NCBI RefSeq assembly: GCF_047511655.1
Contig: NC_133389.1
Location: 147,214,473 to 147,278,472 of the forward strand
Length of the DNA: 64,000 nt
Reading direction: 5' to 3'
Source of the DNA: Castor canadensis
Lineage: Eukaryota > Chordata > Mammalia > Rodentia > Castoridae
The position numbers were made by a program, and so were the translations under genes. The notes under the pieces were generated by a model. The model had not been told where the DNA came from. It ran no database searches and saw only the letters and a list, made by a program, of their open reading frames with translations. Shown piece by piece: positions 49,184-61,100 of the stretch (position 1 is the first letter of the stretch; every line of letters begins with the position of its first letter).

Positions 49184-49622
49184 ATTACAGTTTGGCTCTG
49201 AAATGTTCCCAAACGCTCCTGTGTGGGAAGTCTGGTCTGCAAGGAGCAATGTTCAGAGCTGGGCTTTTGGGATGTGACTGGGTCACAAGGGCCATGACTT
49301 CATCAATGGATGATTAGCCCATAATTTGATGGAAACCTAGAAGGTAGGACCTAGTTGAATGGAGTCCTTAGGGGCATGACCTTGGGCACCATATCTTGTC
49401 CTGGCTTCTTCCTCTCTCACTTCTGCTTCTGGGTTGCCATGAGGTGAGTGGCCTCTTCCACCACAAGACCCCACCACAATGATGTTGAGCCTCACCAAGT
49501 CTCAGAAACAATGGAGGCAAATGACCATGGACCATGAAACCTCTGAAATGAGTTAAAATAAACCTATCAACCTAAAAATTGATTACCTTAGGTATTTTGT
49601 CAGAGGCAGAAAGCTAACATAC
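49184..49622 (+). mobile_element. MaLR-type (ORR1/MLT1-like) solo LTR fossil
   Basis: Second copy of the type at 39675: CAATGTTCAGAGCTGGGCTT, GGGGCATGACCTTGGGC, CCTCTCTCACTTCTGCTTCT, GAGCCTCACCAAGTCTCAGA and TTAGGTATTTTGTCAGAGGC. Broken, solo. Confidence 0.62.
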
Positions 49623-50021
49623 ATTTTTATCCTTAAAACCTTACATTTGGATGTGTATGCAATAATATACATGTGACACCAGATACTCATATATTCAGAA
49701 ATGCTAGTTAAAATAGAAGATATGTGCCCCTCAAAATATATTCTCTCATTGCACTCCTCCCATTCATTCTATAAAATGTTTGAATCTCTTGTAAACTTTC
49801 AAATTGTGTATAGTGTCTCTTGACACCTTATAACCCTAAAGACAGTCTTTCAGCCCTAACAAATTAATTTCATTGCTTAAGGCAATGTCCACCAAACTTA
49901 TCTGAGAATTACTTTTGGGACACTTGTTAAACCAAAATCCCAAGCCTCTCCTTTAAATGTTCAAATTTAGTAGTTCTGGGTGATCTGGAAATCTGTGTAC
50001 AAACAACAACAAAATCACTCT

Positions 50022-50205
50022 TGTTTAGCCAGTGCATAGTGTAGTACATGCCTATAATCCCAACTACTTGGAAGTAAAGGTAGGAGGATTGCTATTTGTG
50101 ACAGGTCTGGGAAAAAGCATGAGACCCTGTCTGAAAAATAAACTAAAAGCAAAAAGGACTTTCTGGAGCCCAAAGTCTAATCCCCAGTACTGTTAAAAAA
50201 AATCA
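50022..50205 (+). repeat. Composite SINE (B1-like plus partial ID-like)
   Basis: GTAGTACATGCCTATAATCC, GTAAAGGTAGGAGGATTGC, GAGACCCTGTCTGAAAAAT, then a short ID remnant ending TCTAATCCCCAGTACTG. Confidence 0.8.
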
Positions 50206-50489
50206 CTCTCATTCTTATTAAGGTGGGAAATTGGGCAACCAAGAATATATCAAGTTAATATAAAGAAAAGCGTGGTCTCTGAGAGAAACATAATTCTTTA
50301 AATAGAATGTGAATCATGAAGTGTCCACAGAAATGTATAAGAGAGCTACAAAACACAAAGTAGGAAAACATTAGCTTTTATCTTGTTTCCATTTTTTATC
50401 TGTGATATATTGTGTCCTGTGCTTAATAGGCATTTGTGCTGCTGAAATGCTAACTTAGACATGTAAAGAAATAATTAAAAAATATATAT

Positions 50490-50935
50490 TTTTTGCAAAG
50501 TGCCAGTGACTCACATCCACAAACCTAGCTACTTGGGAGGCTGTGGTTCAAGGCCAGCCCAGTCAAAAGTTCATGAGACCCAATCCAAATCAATAGCTGG
50601 GTACGGTGACATGTGCCTATCATTGCAAGCTACCTGGGAGGCTGAGATTATGAAGATCACAGTTCCAGTCCAATCTGGGCAAAAAAAAAGTACTCCCATC
50701 TCAACAGAAAAAAGCTGAGCATGGTGGCACATAACTGTCATGCTGGTGATGGCAGCAAGTATAAAATAGAAGGATCACAGTTTAGGATGGCCTAGGCAAA
50801 AAGTGAGACCTTTCTCTTCAAAACAGCCAGGGCTAGAGATGTGGCTTAAGCTGCAAAGTGTAGAGTGCCTGACTCACAAGTACAAAACCCTGATTTCAAA
50901 AGCCCAGTACAGCAAAGATAAATAAATAAATATCT
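50490..50935 (+). repeat. Tetrameric composite SINE (three B1-like units plus ID-like)
   Basis: B1-like units begin near AAGTGCCAGTGACTCACATC, TAGCTGGGTACGGTGACATG and AAGCTGAGCATGGTGGCACA; the ID-like unit is GGGCTAGAGATGTGGCTTAA to TTCAAAAGCCCAGTACAGC with an (AAAT)-rich tail. Confidence 0.82.
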
Positions 50936-51002
50936 AGATAGTATTGTGAAGAGTACGCAAAAAGGTAAGAACTCTTTGTATCACATAGGCTTATTCACCA
51001 AA

Positions 51003-51008
51003 TTTATT
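51003..51008 (-). terminator. PGAP1: Candidate distal poly(A) signal of PGAP1 (AATAAA)
   Basis: TTTATT on the plus strand, AATAAA on the transcript strand. It is the last canonical hexamer before the tetrameric SINE. Cleavage would fall near 50980-50993. Confidence 0.5.
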
Positions 51009-54000
51009 TTGGAATATTGAGACCACATTCTGACAAATTAAAAAGAAAGCACCAAAATTGCTACACATTAATACCTGAGCAGAGACTGAAGGCAAATATT
51101 CATCTATTAAATTTACACCATAATGTTGAAACAGGTAAAAACATTCACAACACTCTACCAAAAACAGTAAGGAGCACTTTGTCTGAATTGTAACCAGTCA
51201 AATGTAACAATGTTAATTATACCCCCCACACAGGAAATTACACATAAGTGTATTAGTACACCATCCATTGTACATAGTACTGGAGAAGATCATGCATGTT
51301 TAAATGGAATAATCTGCAAGGTGCTAACCATTTGTCAGTAGGTACTACAGGGCACGTTCCTTTGCACTGTCAGGTATTGTCACTATGCACTTTACTTTCT
51401 GGATGAGAACAAAACAAATTTACAAAGAAACAATTATTTACTGAGTATCTCTCAGCATTAACATATACTTTGTGCCATGTAATTTTTTACTGCAGTATAA
51501 AAATTGATGCATGTTTAGAGCCACTTACTTATTATATACCCTTGCCAATGCTATTTTCTTGTTAATTTGACCAGGCTTTAAGGAAAGACGTTACCTTTTC
51601 TACAAGTTTTTAAAGAAACTCTTTTTTTTTGTCTCTTGGGGGAAGTAGTGGAAGTGATATAGGAGTAAAGAAACATTCAAAACTAACTGAAAAATATACT
51701 TCCAAGAACACAGAAATGTGATCTTTTAGCAGAGAACATGAAAACCCTGTAAATGGAATGAAGTGAATTTTAATAGAAACTATATCCTTTAGCTTAAATA
51801 AGTACAGTAAAAATGCAATACTTCATATTAAAAAAAAACACGGGGCCAATTTTCTCTTGGTACCTTAAAAATAAGTAGGAAGGAAAAAGAGAAAGAAACA
51901 TGAGAGAAGGAAGGGGAACTAAAATGAGAAAATAATGTTAAAAGATATACTACATGAATCTGACTTTAAATATTAAAAAATAATTATTGAGTAAATTAAC
52001 CTTATTTGATATACAAATCAAATATGAGCCTCAAAAATCTGGGGAAAATGAACACAGGTCAAGGATGGTCAATCTATCTTTGACAGATTATTCATTAACA
52101 TGACAAAAATACATTTTGAAATTTAGTTTTTCCATGTGCAGAGTTTAAAACAGAAGTGCCATGAACCTTCTCCAAAAATAATTTTTTCCTTAGAAACTTC
52201 AACCAAAGTTAATTTTCTGTCTATGTAGCCTAAGTTAATTTTAACAAGAAACAAGAATCATGAAAATTAGGGAGGCCTCTAGAGCAATCAATAGGGAAGT
52301 ACTGCTAAACTTTTAAACTTTTATACACTAACTTCAAAGAAAAAGATTCCAGACAAATTTGAGAAGGCTACCCATAATGAAATATGCAGTTATAAAATTG
52401 TAGGGCATTCCTTTATTATTCTAAGGCACAGTCTGTTTTATCCCAAATGAATATAAGTTCAAGGTCACAGTGATGATATATATTTAATTTTGGTCTGGTT
52501 TCTCATGGGTGTCGCTACATTTGTAGTTAGTCATAACTTTAAGAAACTGTAATACAATCACTTCAAAATAATATATTTAAGTCATTTGCTATTTTTTTAA
52601 AAATGTAAATACATAACACAATTTCCTAACTTATATACACTATACTTGGATTTTTCTCCCCCCACCTGCACAACAGAGGAGAGGAAGGTTATTTCTACCA
52701 GTATTCTAACAAATACATACTGGACTATGTAGAAAGCATGACTATGTTAAATATAGGCATCTCCTTCTTAGGTTAAAATTATTCAACATACAGGACAAAC
52801 TCATTCCAAAGGTTAGTATATACTGAAGTCAGGTCTTGTTTATTATCTTTTTACTAATACTACTTACAGCTCCATCAGAAAATTGGATAAACTCACTAAA
52901 TCAAATCAAATATTTCAGTATTTGGTTTTCTGTGCTATTTTTCATTTTGCTACTTATGAAAAATGTATCAACATTATTGGTCAGAGAAACAGTAAGTGAT
53001 ATAAATGATGGCAAAAGTTGTAATACAAGAGACTGAAATTTCCCTAACATTTCAATGGGAGAAATTAAAGCAGTTCAAACAGATAAATAGCAGTTTCTGA
53101 ACCTATCATATGTCTACTTTTCTACAATGGGCGTAACACCATCTTAATATTAACATTTCATCATTAACATCTTGGTTGTTTTATAATTATTTTCTTGTAA
53201 AAACACTTCCTAAAAGGTTTACCTCATTGGACTGTGTTAGGTTCTAGTGGATAATTTTCCATTGGGAAACATAACTATATAAAGGGAATGAATGGAAATA
53301 TGTAGAAAGCAAAGGAAATTCACAATAAGCTTTCAGTTAATAAATGAGACACTTGTACCAAAATAAAAAACAATGTTTTATATCACAAATCTGAAGCAAA
53401 ATTATTTCAAATGATTATTTCAATTAATTGCTGAAACATCATCACTGAGTGAACTAATTTTTTACCCAATAAGGTCAGAAAACATTCAAGAAAGTTGACA
53501 AAATATAACATATTATGCTATAACTGAACATTTTCAGAGAAAAATTAGAGTATGGAATGTAAGTTTTCATGATATACACATTTATTATAAGTTCTAGATG
53601 AAAAATACTGAAGATTATTTTTGTTTTAATCCCAATATAAGAAAAGTTCATTGGCACAAATATCCAGAGGTATTTTACAGTTTCATTTAGCTTTGGTGGC
53701 AGAGTGTGTTTTGCTAACTATATGAAGTTATATAGTTCCCAAAGCAGAGCTTATGCCAAAAAGAAATCACATGTGTCTTTTTTCCTAAAAAAGGGATGTA
53801 AAAATTCCAATATGAAACAGAACAAGTACAACATGAAACACAAAATATGCCTATCATTTAGGCTTTTGAACAGTTAACAGCTGTATACTTTGTCTATAAA
53901 CTTTACTAGTAATTTACTACTATATAAATACTAAAAAGCAAAATAACATTAAAAGACAGCATATTAACTTTACTAAAATGGCTACTTTCAGGCTTCCTAA

Positions 54001-55177
54001 ACTAAGATTAGAATTCAAATACACAAACTTTCACTAATTATCAACAGACACTTTTTCGTAAATGTTCAAACTTGCAATGTACAGAACGATTACAGATTGA
54101 TTTTGACTCATACATTTTAAGTCCTACAGAAAGTCATCAGAAGTTAACTGGTCGCTTGGTATTTCAAAACAGATGTTTTTGGCAGCATAAATGCCAAGCA
54201 CTTGGCATTTAAACACTGTATTTGATTTAAAAATTATTAATTGCAGACAATTTAATCAAGACGTAGCTTAGAGAATCACCCAACTTTTGAAAAACATTGT
54301 TGATTTAGGTGTACTGTTACATTTATACTATTAATGGAATGACAGCTTATCTATTCTCTTTCCAAATATTATTCTGTTCTCAAAACTCAATTACTAACAT
54401 ATAAAATCCAGTCTTCTTTATTCACAATATCATTTATATAAAAATACAAATTCTTGAGAGTTCATACTATACATACTTGGATTTGGATTAATGAGCTGAC
54501 TTTTCTTCGCCTATTATTCCATGAAAAGTAAAGAATGTGAGTAGTCTCAGAGATTTCTTACTTCCTCAGGTACTAAAACTTATCATGAAGGAATGCAGGA
54601 GTAATGTGTATAAGTGAAAGTTGACTGCAGAATTTCAACTGTTCTTTGCTCAAAAAGACTGGGATAAAATTTCAGGACCTAGTCATTTTACAATTTTGTA
54701 AAAATATCTCCTACACTTACATTTATTTGGTAAAGGAAGATTTCCTGGTCTAATTTCCCAAACAAAAATACTTTTATTGTTTCTTTATTCTGATGAATGT
54801 CATACTTTCCAAGTTGATTTTCCTCTTAATAAACTTCACAGGTATTTTGTTTCCTATGCTTACAAATCCTACAGATTGAGAAAGCAAAAAGTGATAATGA
54901 AAAATAATCAAGAAAAGCCTAGTCATAGTTCCAACACACTTTTGGATTTTTCCTAATTGACTTTAAAAGCTTGTTCCTAGAATTTCAAATGCAACATTCT
55001 AATGTTTTGCACTAAACTAAGCAATACTGCAAGACATTACACTAATTTAGATTTAACGCCTAAGATGAAAACACAGGCCATCAGATTTATCTGGGGATCT
55101 TCAGTCAACAGGCCTAGTTTATCTCATAGAATTGTGTTTGCCTTATTCTTCTGAGAGCTTTCAAAAAATAAACTGGA

Positions 55178-55395
55178 AGCTGGGCATAGTGGTACCTGTT
55201 TGTAATCACAGTTACTCAGGAGGCTCAAGTAGGAGGATGTCAATTCAAGCCAGCTTGGGGAAAGTTAGTGAGATCCTATCTCAAAACAGAAAATAAGAAC
55301 AAAAAGACTGGGGAAACATCTTAGGTGGTAGAGGGCTTTCCTAGCCAAGTGTGAAGCTCTGGGTTTAATCCCCAGTTAAAAAAAAAAAAAAAGAC
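55178..55395 (+). repeat. Composite SINE (B1-like plus ID-like)
   Basis: AAGCTGGGCATAGTGGTACC, GTTACTCAGGAGGCTCAAG, then ACTGGGGAAACATCTTAGGT and GTTTAATCCCCAGTT with a 14-A tail. It is antisense to the PGAP1 transcript and the only clear repeat in its 3' UTR. Confidence 0.85.
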
Positions 55396-58031
55396 TAAGA
55401 TGAAAACTGACTTTTACTTTCCTTGACCCTGTTCCATAAGAGGTGCTAATGAATTGCAATATGAGACAAATCCCATTATCTGTAAATGAAAAGTCTGAAG
55501 AGTTAAGGAAAGTGTAGTGACTAGGCAATGAAACAAAAAATTTCCTTATACAAGTTTGTTGTGAAAATGAATGGTGCCTACATGAGTGGTAAGATCATCA
55601 ACAAACATTTAGACCTACCTACTATCATTCTTTCTTTTTCCTTATTGTATAAACATATGCACCACCACACCTGCACAGGAGTTTCCTTTTTTTAAGTGAT
55701 AGAAATATTAATTTTGCTAATCTTCACACAGACTCTACATCCTCATTTCTAGTAGCTATTTGCATCTACAAAGCTTGACAAAGGCCCTTAGATATATTTA
55801 TCTGTGTATGTGTGTGCGCATGCACACATCAAATGATTAAACCTACCACTGTTTGTAAGATGTTTAATTAGACACTGTTTTATAGTCCTTGAAATATTTC
55901 ACTGGTGTAAGTATATGCACACAGAAATATTTTAGTGAGAATTAGGGTGCTTAGTCTGGTTCTTTAAAAGCAAATGTACTACTCATGAGTGAGAAACTCA
56001 AGTCTGTTACATTTATTCATGAGCAGTACAGACTAAACAAACAGACTTTAGATCTCATAAACATAATGATTATGGCTGTTAATAGAAGATCCAAATTAGT
56101 TCTTTCTGTATATGGACCTAAGTTCAAATTCAGAAAAAGACTTGACACTTAACTATAATATCAATGGCAAAACAAAGGATACCATGTGTATAAAAGTGCT
56201 GTATATGTATGGTCCTATATAGGCAGATGTGTCCTATTTCATATCTATGTAGTATGATGAGACAAGTATATAATTAATAAATTCTCTTTCCTCTCAGGTA
56301 CTGAACACATGAGCACTATGTCGTTTATTCCTTGTGCTACTACTCTGAAACAAACAAGAGCCTGGAATGTCTGCCAAATCTACTATGGCAGTTATCACTT
56401 CCCTTCAATGGTCTAATTAGGTGAAAATATAAATACTGAACAATAAGACATAAACGGAATCATACAAACTTACAAACATCAAAGGTGATAGTGAGAACCT
56501 CTTCAATTAATGATGAAACAGCAAGGACATGAGGAAGAACTAAGAGGAGAAATGAAGTAACTCACACTGGAGTGAGTAAAGAGGGAGTAACCCTCTACTA
56601 GGCAGTAACAGTTGAAAGGCTGAGATGGAACACAGACAAAATGGTGGATAAAAATGAAACTGATTCTCTAGGACATCCCTGGCAACTAATGAGGTCACAT
56701 GTTCACAATTTCAACTGTGGAACCATGAAACTCAATGACTTTACTTGGGAGGTTTTGGTTATTTATAGTACACACATCTAAATGCAAAACTCTACATGTT
56801 AGGTATACCATAACCTGAGTTCATGCTAACTGAAAACAAAGAATACTTGTAACTCTTCTATCATGCTCCATTAACCTTCTTCCTAATCTTTTGTAAAAAG
56901 TGAACCAAAATTTGAAATGAAATAGAAACATAAACTTAGATCTCTACATGGGCAAATGAAGATTCCACTGTTAAACCTAGGGCTGAAGTTTTCCAATTTA
57001 TTCAGATGTTCTGCTTACATTTATGGTATCAATAGAGTAACAGCTGGGTAATGCTACCCCCATTAGTAATATAATTTTATATGTCAAGTCTGATACCATA
57101 CTTGATTATGCTGATTTTCCCACTTTAGACAAAAATGGTGTAAGCTTAGAGCTGTTTCCAACCACTGGAAATCAGTTATTTTAACAACCTATTATTACCT
57201 GACTCACTTTTGGCAACCATGGGGACAATGAATTAAATCACATGGTATAAAAACTGAACAAATGAACTGCTCCAATGCCAGTAAGTTAATACCTGTGAGA
57301 ATATTCACTCTTTAACAGATCTCTTTAATGGTCTTCTGATAGTCACCAAGAGTACATAATAAGATTCATACTTGAACGTTATAAGAAAACTTCATTGCTT
57401 TGAATTTGAATCACGCTTCCATCCATCAATCTTACAGTAATTACCAAAAAAGGCATGTCTCCTTATAATTTAAGGCTCTATTTTCAAAGATGTAAGAAGA
57501 CAGACAATCTCCCTTGTTCACCATGGCTGCCAAAACCTGACCAAATGTTCTCTGTGGCTATTTTCCTTTTGAGAAACCAAATAGATGTGAATTTTGTCAA
57601 TGTTTTAAGACTTATTTTTCATTATATAAACTATAACAAAGATAAAACAACCCACTTTTCAAAAGCAAGTCGGATGAAATAAGCAGAATGCTTTACATGA
57701 GATTATAAACAATGATTCATCTACTGAGTCTCTAGAAGACCCCTAGTATGGTTGATGAAGCAGACTACTTGATATGCACAGGAGTCCTCAAAGATAGTGA
57801 CCACCAGATCCCTTCACTAATTCTTCAAAACTGATTAGTACACAAATGCTACACCACAGAACAAAATCATGCTTATTTCTTTAAGTATTACAAAACTAAT
57901 TTCCTATTTTCAATACTGTAAAAATAGACTTGTCTTCTGAAGAGACCTTGCTGTCCATGTTGGTAGATCTGTGTGTTCACTCATATTATAGGCTCCAAGG
58001 CATAAATCATTTTTACCATTTAAGTCCAATC

Positions 58032-58170
58032 TTACATAAAGTTGCATAATGCATGGAGTAAAAGAGGAATGAAGACAAAGCATGGAACCCTATATAAATG
58101 TGCTGAGCCAAAAGCAATCACACCAACAGCCAGAGGAAGTAGAAATTGTGAGGCAGTCTTCAACAATTTA
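58032..58170 (-). CDS. PGAP1: PGAP1 last coding exon
   Basis: Acceptor TTTCTTTGTCTCTTCACAG, then (S)[17 protein letters not shown] to LLHALCNFM and TAA. Ends in a hydrophobic segment without a luminal or cytosolic tail. Confidence 0.92.
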
Positions 58171-61100
58171 CTGTGAAGAGACAAAGAAATATACATTATT
58201 ATGTAAACTACACTGTGAGTTAAAATGAAATATGTCAATCTTTTATATAGTTTTTGGAAAGATAAGTGTTCCAAGTGATTTTAAATGAACTTTTTATGCA
58301 ATTGAAAAAATACCTATCAATAATTTTTAAAAGGTCAATAAAAGACATATTTTGTCTAGAAAAAGAAAAAATATTTCTATTTAGAGAACAGCCATTTTTT
58401 TTACTCTTAAAATTTTAACAGAAAAATACTACTTGGATTTTTCAGCAATTTGACCATTAAAAACTTACCCAAACAAAAGTAATGTTCACTAAGACACAGC
58501 TACAGAAATGTTTATTTTAATCCCAGTTAAAACAAAAAAACAAGCAAACAAAAAAGGGACCATCTTTACTTCCAAACAAAAGGAACATATAAGTCAAGAC
58601 ACTACGTATTTTTAAGGGAAAACTATATTAAGGAAAACCTATGATCTTTTTACTTTGAAAACAGAGAAACTGAGGGTAAGAGAGATTAAGAAACTTATCC
58701 AAGGACAAAGAGGTATGAAATGGCAAAGCTAAGAGTTAAACCTCAGGTCTGTTTGTTTCCCAGAATAATAATTTCCAGAATTAACAAAAAAGGCTCCCAG
58801 AGCAAAAAAAATCAGTGAAAGAAAAGTTAAATTTTTGGAGCATCTCATAGTAACTCTTCATGTACCTATTATCCAGCTACAACATGGTCAAATCATAGCC
58901 AATGTTATTTCACCTGTACCTCATTTATTTCCATTCCCCCTGTACTTTTTGGAAGTAAATCTTAGATAACATATATTTAAGGGTTAACTTTAGAATAATT
59001 TATTTTTTCACAGTACTGGGGTTTGAGCTCAGAGCTTCACACTTGAAAGGGAAGAGCTCTACACTTTGAGCCATGCCTCCAGCCCTTTTTGCTCTGGTTA
59101 TTTTGGAGATAGTCTAGCTTTTGGCTGGGGCTGGCCTGGACTTCGAACCTGCTGGTCAACAGTGGAATGACAGGTGTACACCACCATTGCCAGCTGTTTT
59201 CCATTGAGATAGGGTACTGAAATCTTGAAACTGTGATTCTCCCAATCTCAAGTCTCCCAGGTAACTTGGAATGACAGGCATGTACCACTATATCCAGTTA
59301 AAGGTTGAGATGGGGTCTTACAAATTCCTTGCTCGAGCTTGCCTCAAACTGCACTGCAATCCTCCCAATTTCAGCCTCTTAGAATCTTATCTTTTTAAGG
59401 GTTAACTTTTCAAAGAAAAATAAATTATAACAATTAAAACCTACAATTAAGAAAATAAGAAGTGGGGGTGTGGTTAAAGTGGTAGAGAGCTGAGTTCTAC
59501 TCTAGTACTCAAAAAAATTCCTAACCCCCTCGAAAAATAACAACAAAAAAAAAAACCCAAGACAATATATTTGCATAGAAACTGTACTTGCACATAAACC
59601 ATAATACTGCTATGGCTTTACTTTTAGGAATAGTCAAATTAAATTAAATGCAAATAAAGAGTATGTTTCAGAAATAAAACCAGTGATAAATGCCAGGAAT
59701 CAATTTGAAAAAAACAAAGAGTTTAAACTGCTATACCTTGACTTTATTGAAACTGTGTAAGTATTTCCAAGAACTGCCATAGTTGGAATAAGGACAAATG
59801 CCAAAGGTTTACATGGATCAGGGTTAAGTTTAAAATAATACCTAAAGTAAAAAAGAAAAATAAAACAAATCAACAAAGCATAACTAATCATTTTAAATGA
59901 TCAGAATCAAACAAATCAGTAATTTTCAAAACATTACACTAGCGATATGGATTCAAGAGAGCTCTAAACAGTTCATGACATCTCTACTAAGTAATTCTTG
60001 CCTACATTATCCTTATACTCAAGGTTTTATATGGAGAATTTTGTTCAGAAACTCCTACAGGAAATAAAAATACCCAGTATGGAAGCACTTCCTTAATAGT
60101 GTATGTGAATATACCTAAAAAGCCATATAGTTTCTTAAATAAATTATTTAAAATATATTAAGATGGTTCCATAACAAAACACATAAAATGGAGGTATATA
60201 TAAAATAACTGCTCCCTATCTTTTAAAAATTCAAAATCTCATCTCTTGCATTACTGTTTACAATCTATCAGAATCCTAAGTTTGTGCTATTCAAGTAATT
60301 TTGACTATAAATCTGAATGAAAATCTGTGTTTTTTTGTTTGTTTTCTGGTACCAGGGCTTGAACTCAGGGCCTACACCTTGACCCACTCAACCAGCTCTT
60401 TTTGTGTTAGGTATTCTTGGAACAGGGTCTCCCCAGTTATTTACCCGGGCTGCCTTTGAACTGAGATCCTCCTGATCTGCCTCCTGAGTAGCTAGGATTA
60501 CAGGCGTAGTCACCAGCACCCAGCTCTGAACAAAAATCTGGACCTTAATTAAAATGAGGCACAAAAGGAGGATATTAACATCTGGTAACCTTTGGTTTAG
60601 TTTATTGAAATTTTCGTTCTAATAACTTAATACTTTCAATACTAAAAAAATATGAAAGCATTATGTCATTTTTTGTTTAGGGGTTCACCTCTAAGATGAT
60701 GGGAGAAACTAGTACATACCTCTTAGTAATAACCGTATACATAAATAGTCTTAGTTCTTTAATTAAAAAATGGAGAATGGATGAATAGATGAAAAAGCAA
60801 GATCCAACTGCTTGCTGCCTCACTGGCAGAGACCCACACAAACTAAAAATGAAAGGATAGAAAATGATATTCTGAGCAAATGGAATCTGAAAGCAAGCTA
60901 GAGTAGCTGTATTCATGATAAAGCTGATTTCAAGCCAAAAGCAGACACAAGGGATAAGGAAGGTCTCTACATATAAATAAAGGAAACATCCAAGCACTGG
61001 TGGCTCATGTCTGCCACCAGGAGGTAGAGATAAAGAGAATCATGGTTCAAAGCCAGCCTGGTCAAATAGTTCATAAGACCCAGAGCACCTGCCTAGCAAG

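Larger units (their letters stand above)
50985..58031 (-). other. PGAP1: 3' UTR of PGAP1 (about 7 kb)
   Basis: Follows the PGAP1 stop. AT-rich, without sustained open frames, and with only one recognisable repeat (55178-55395), in contrast to the repeat density on both sides. A canonical minus-strand AATAAA lies at 51008-51003, about 20 bases before the SINE-rich sequence starts; I take it as the distal poly(A) signal. Long 3' UTRs are known for mammalian PGAP1. Shorter isoforms ending at internal hexamers are possible. Confidence 0.7.

Noticed and set aside
60677-60997. 106-codon hydrophobic minus-strand open frame, first taken for a PGAP1 membrane exon
   Set aside because: The plus strand reads L1 ORF2 endonuclease ([14 protein letters not shown]), so the frame is an antisense shadow; splice sites are lacking.
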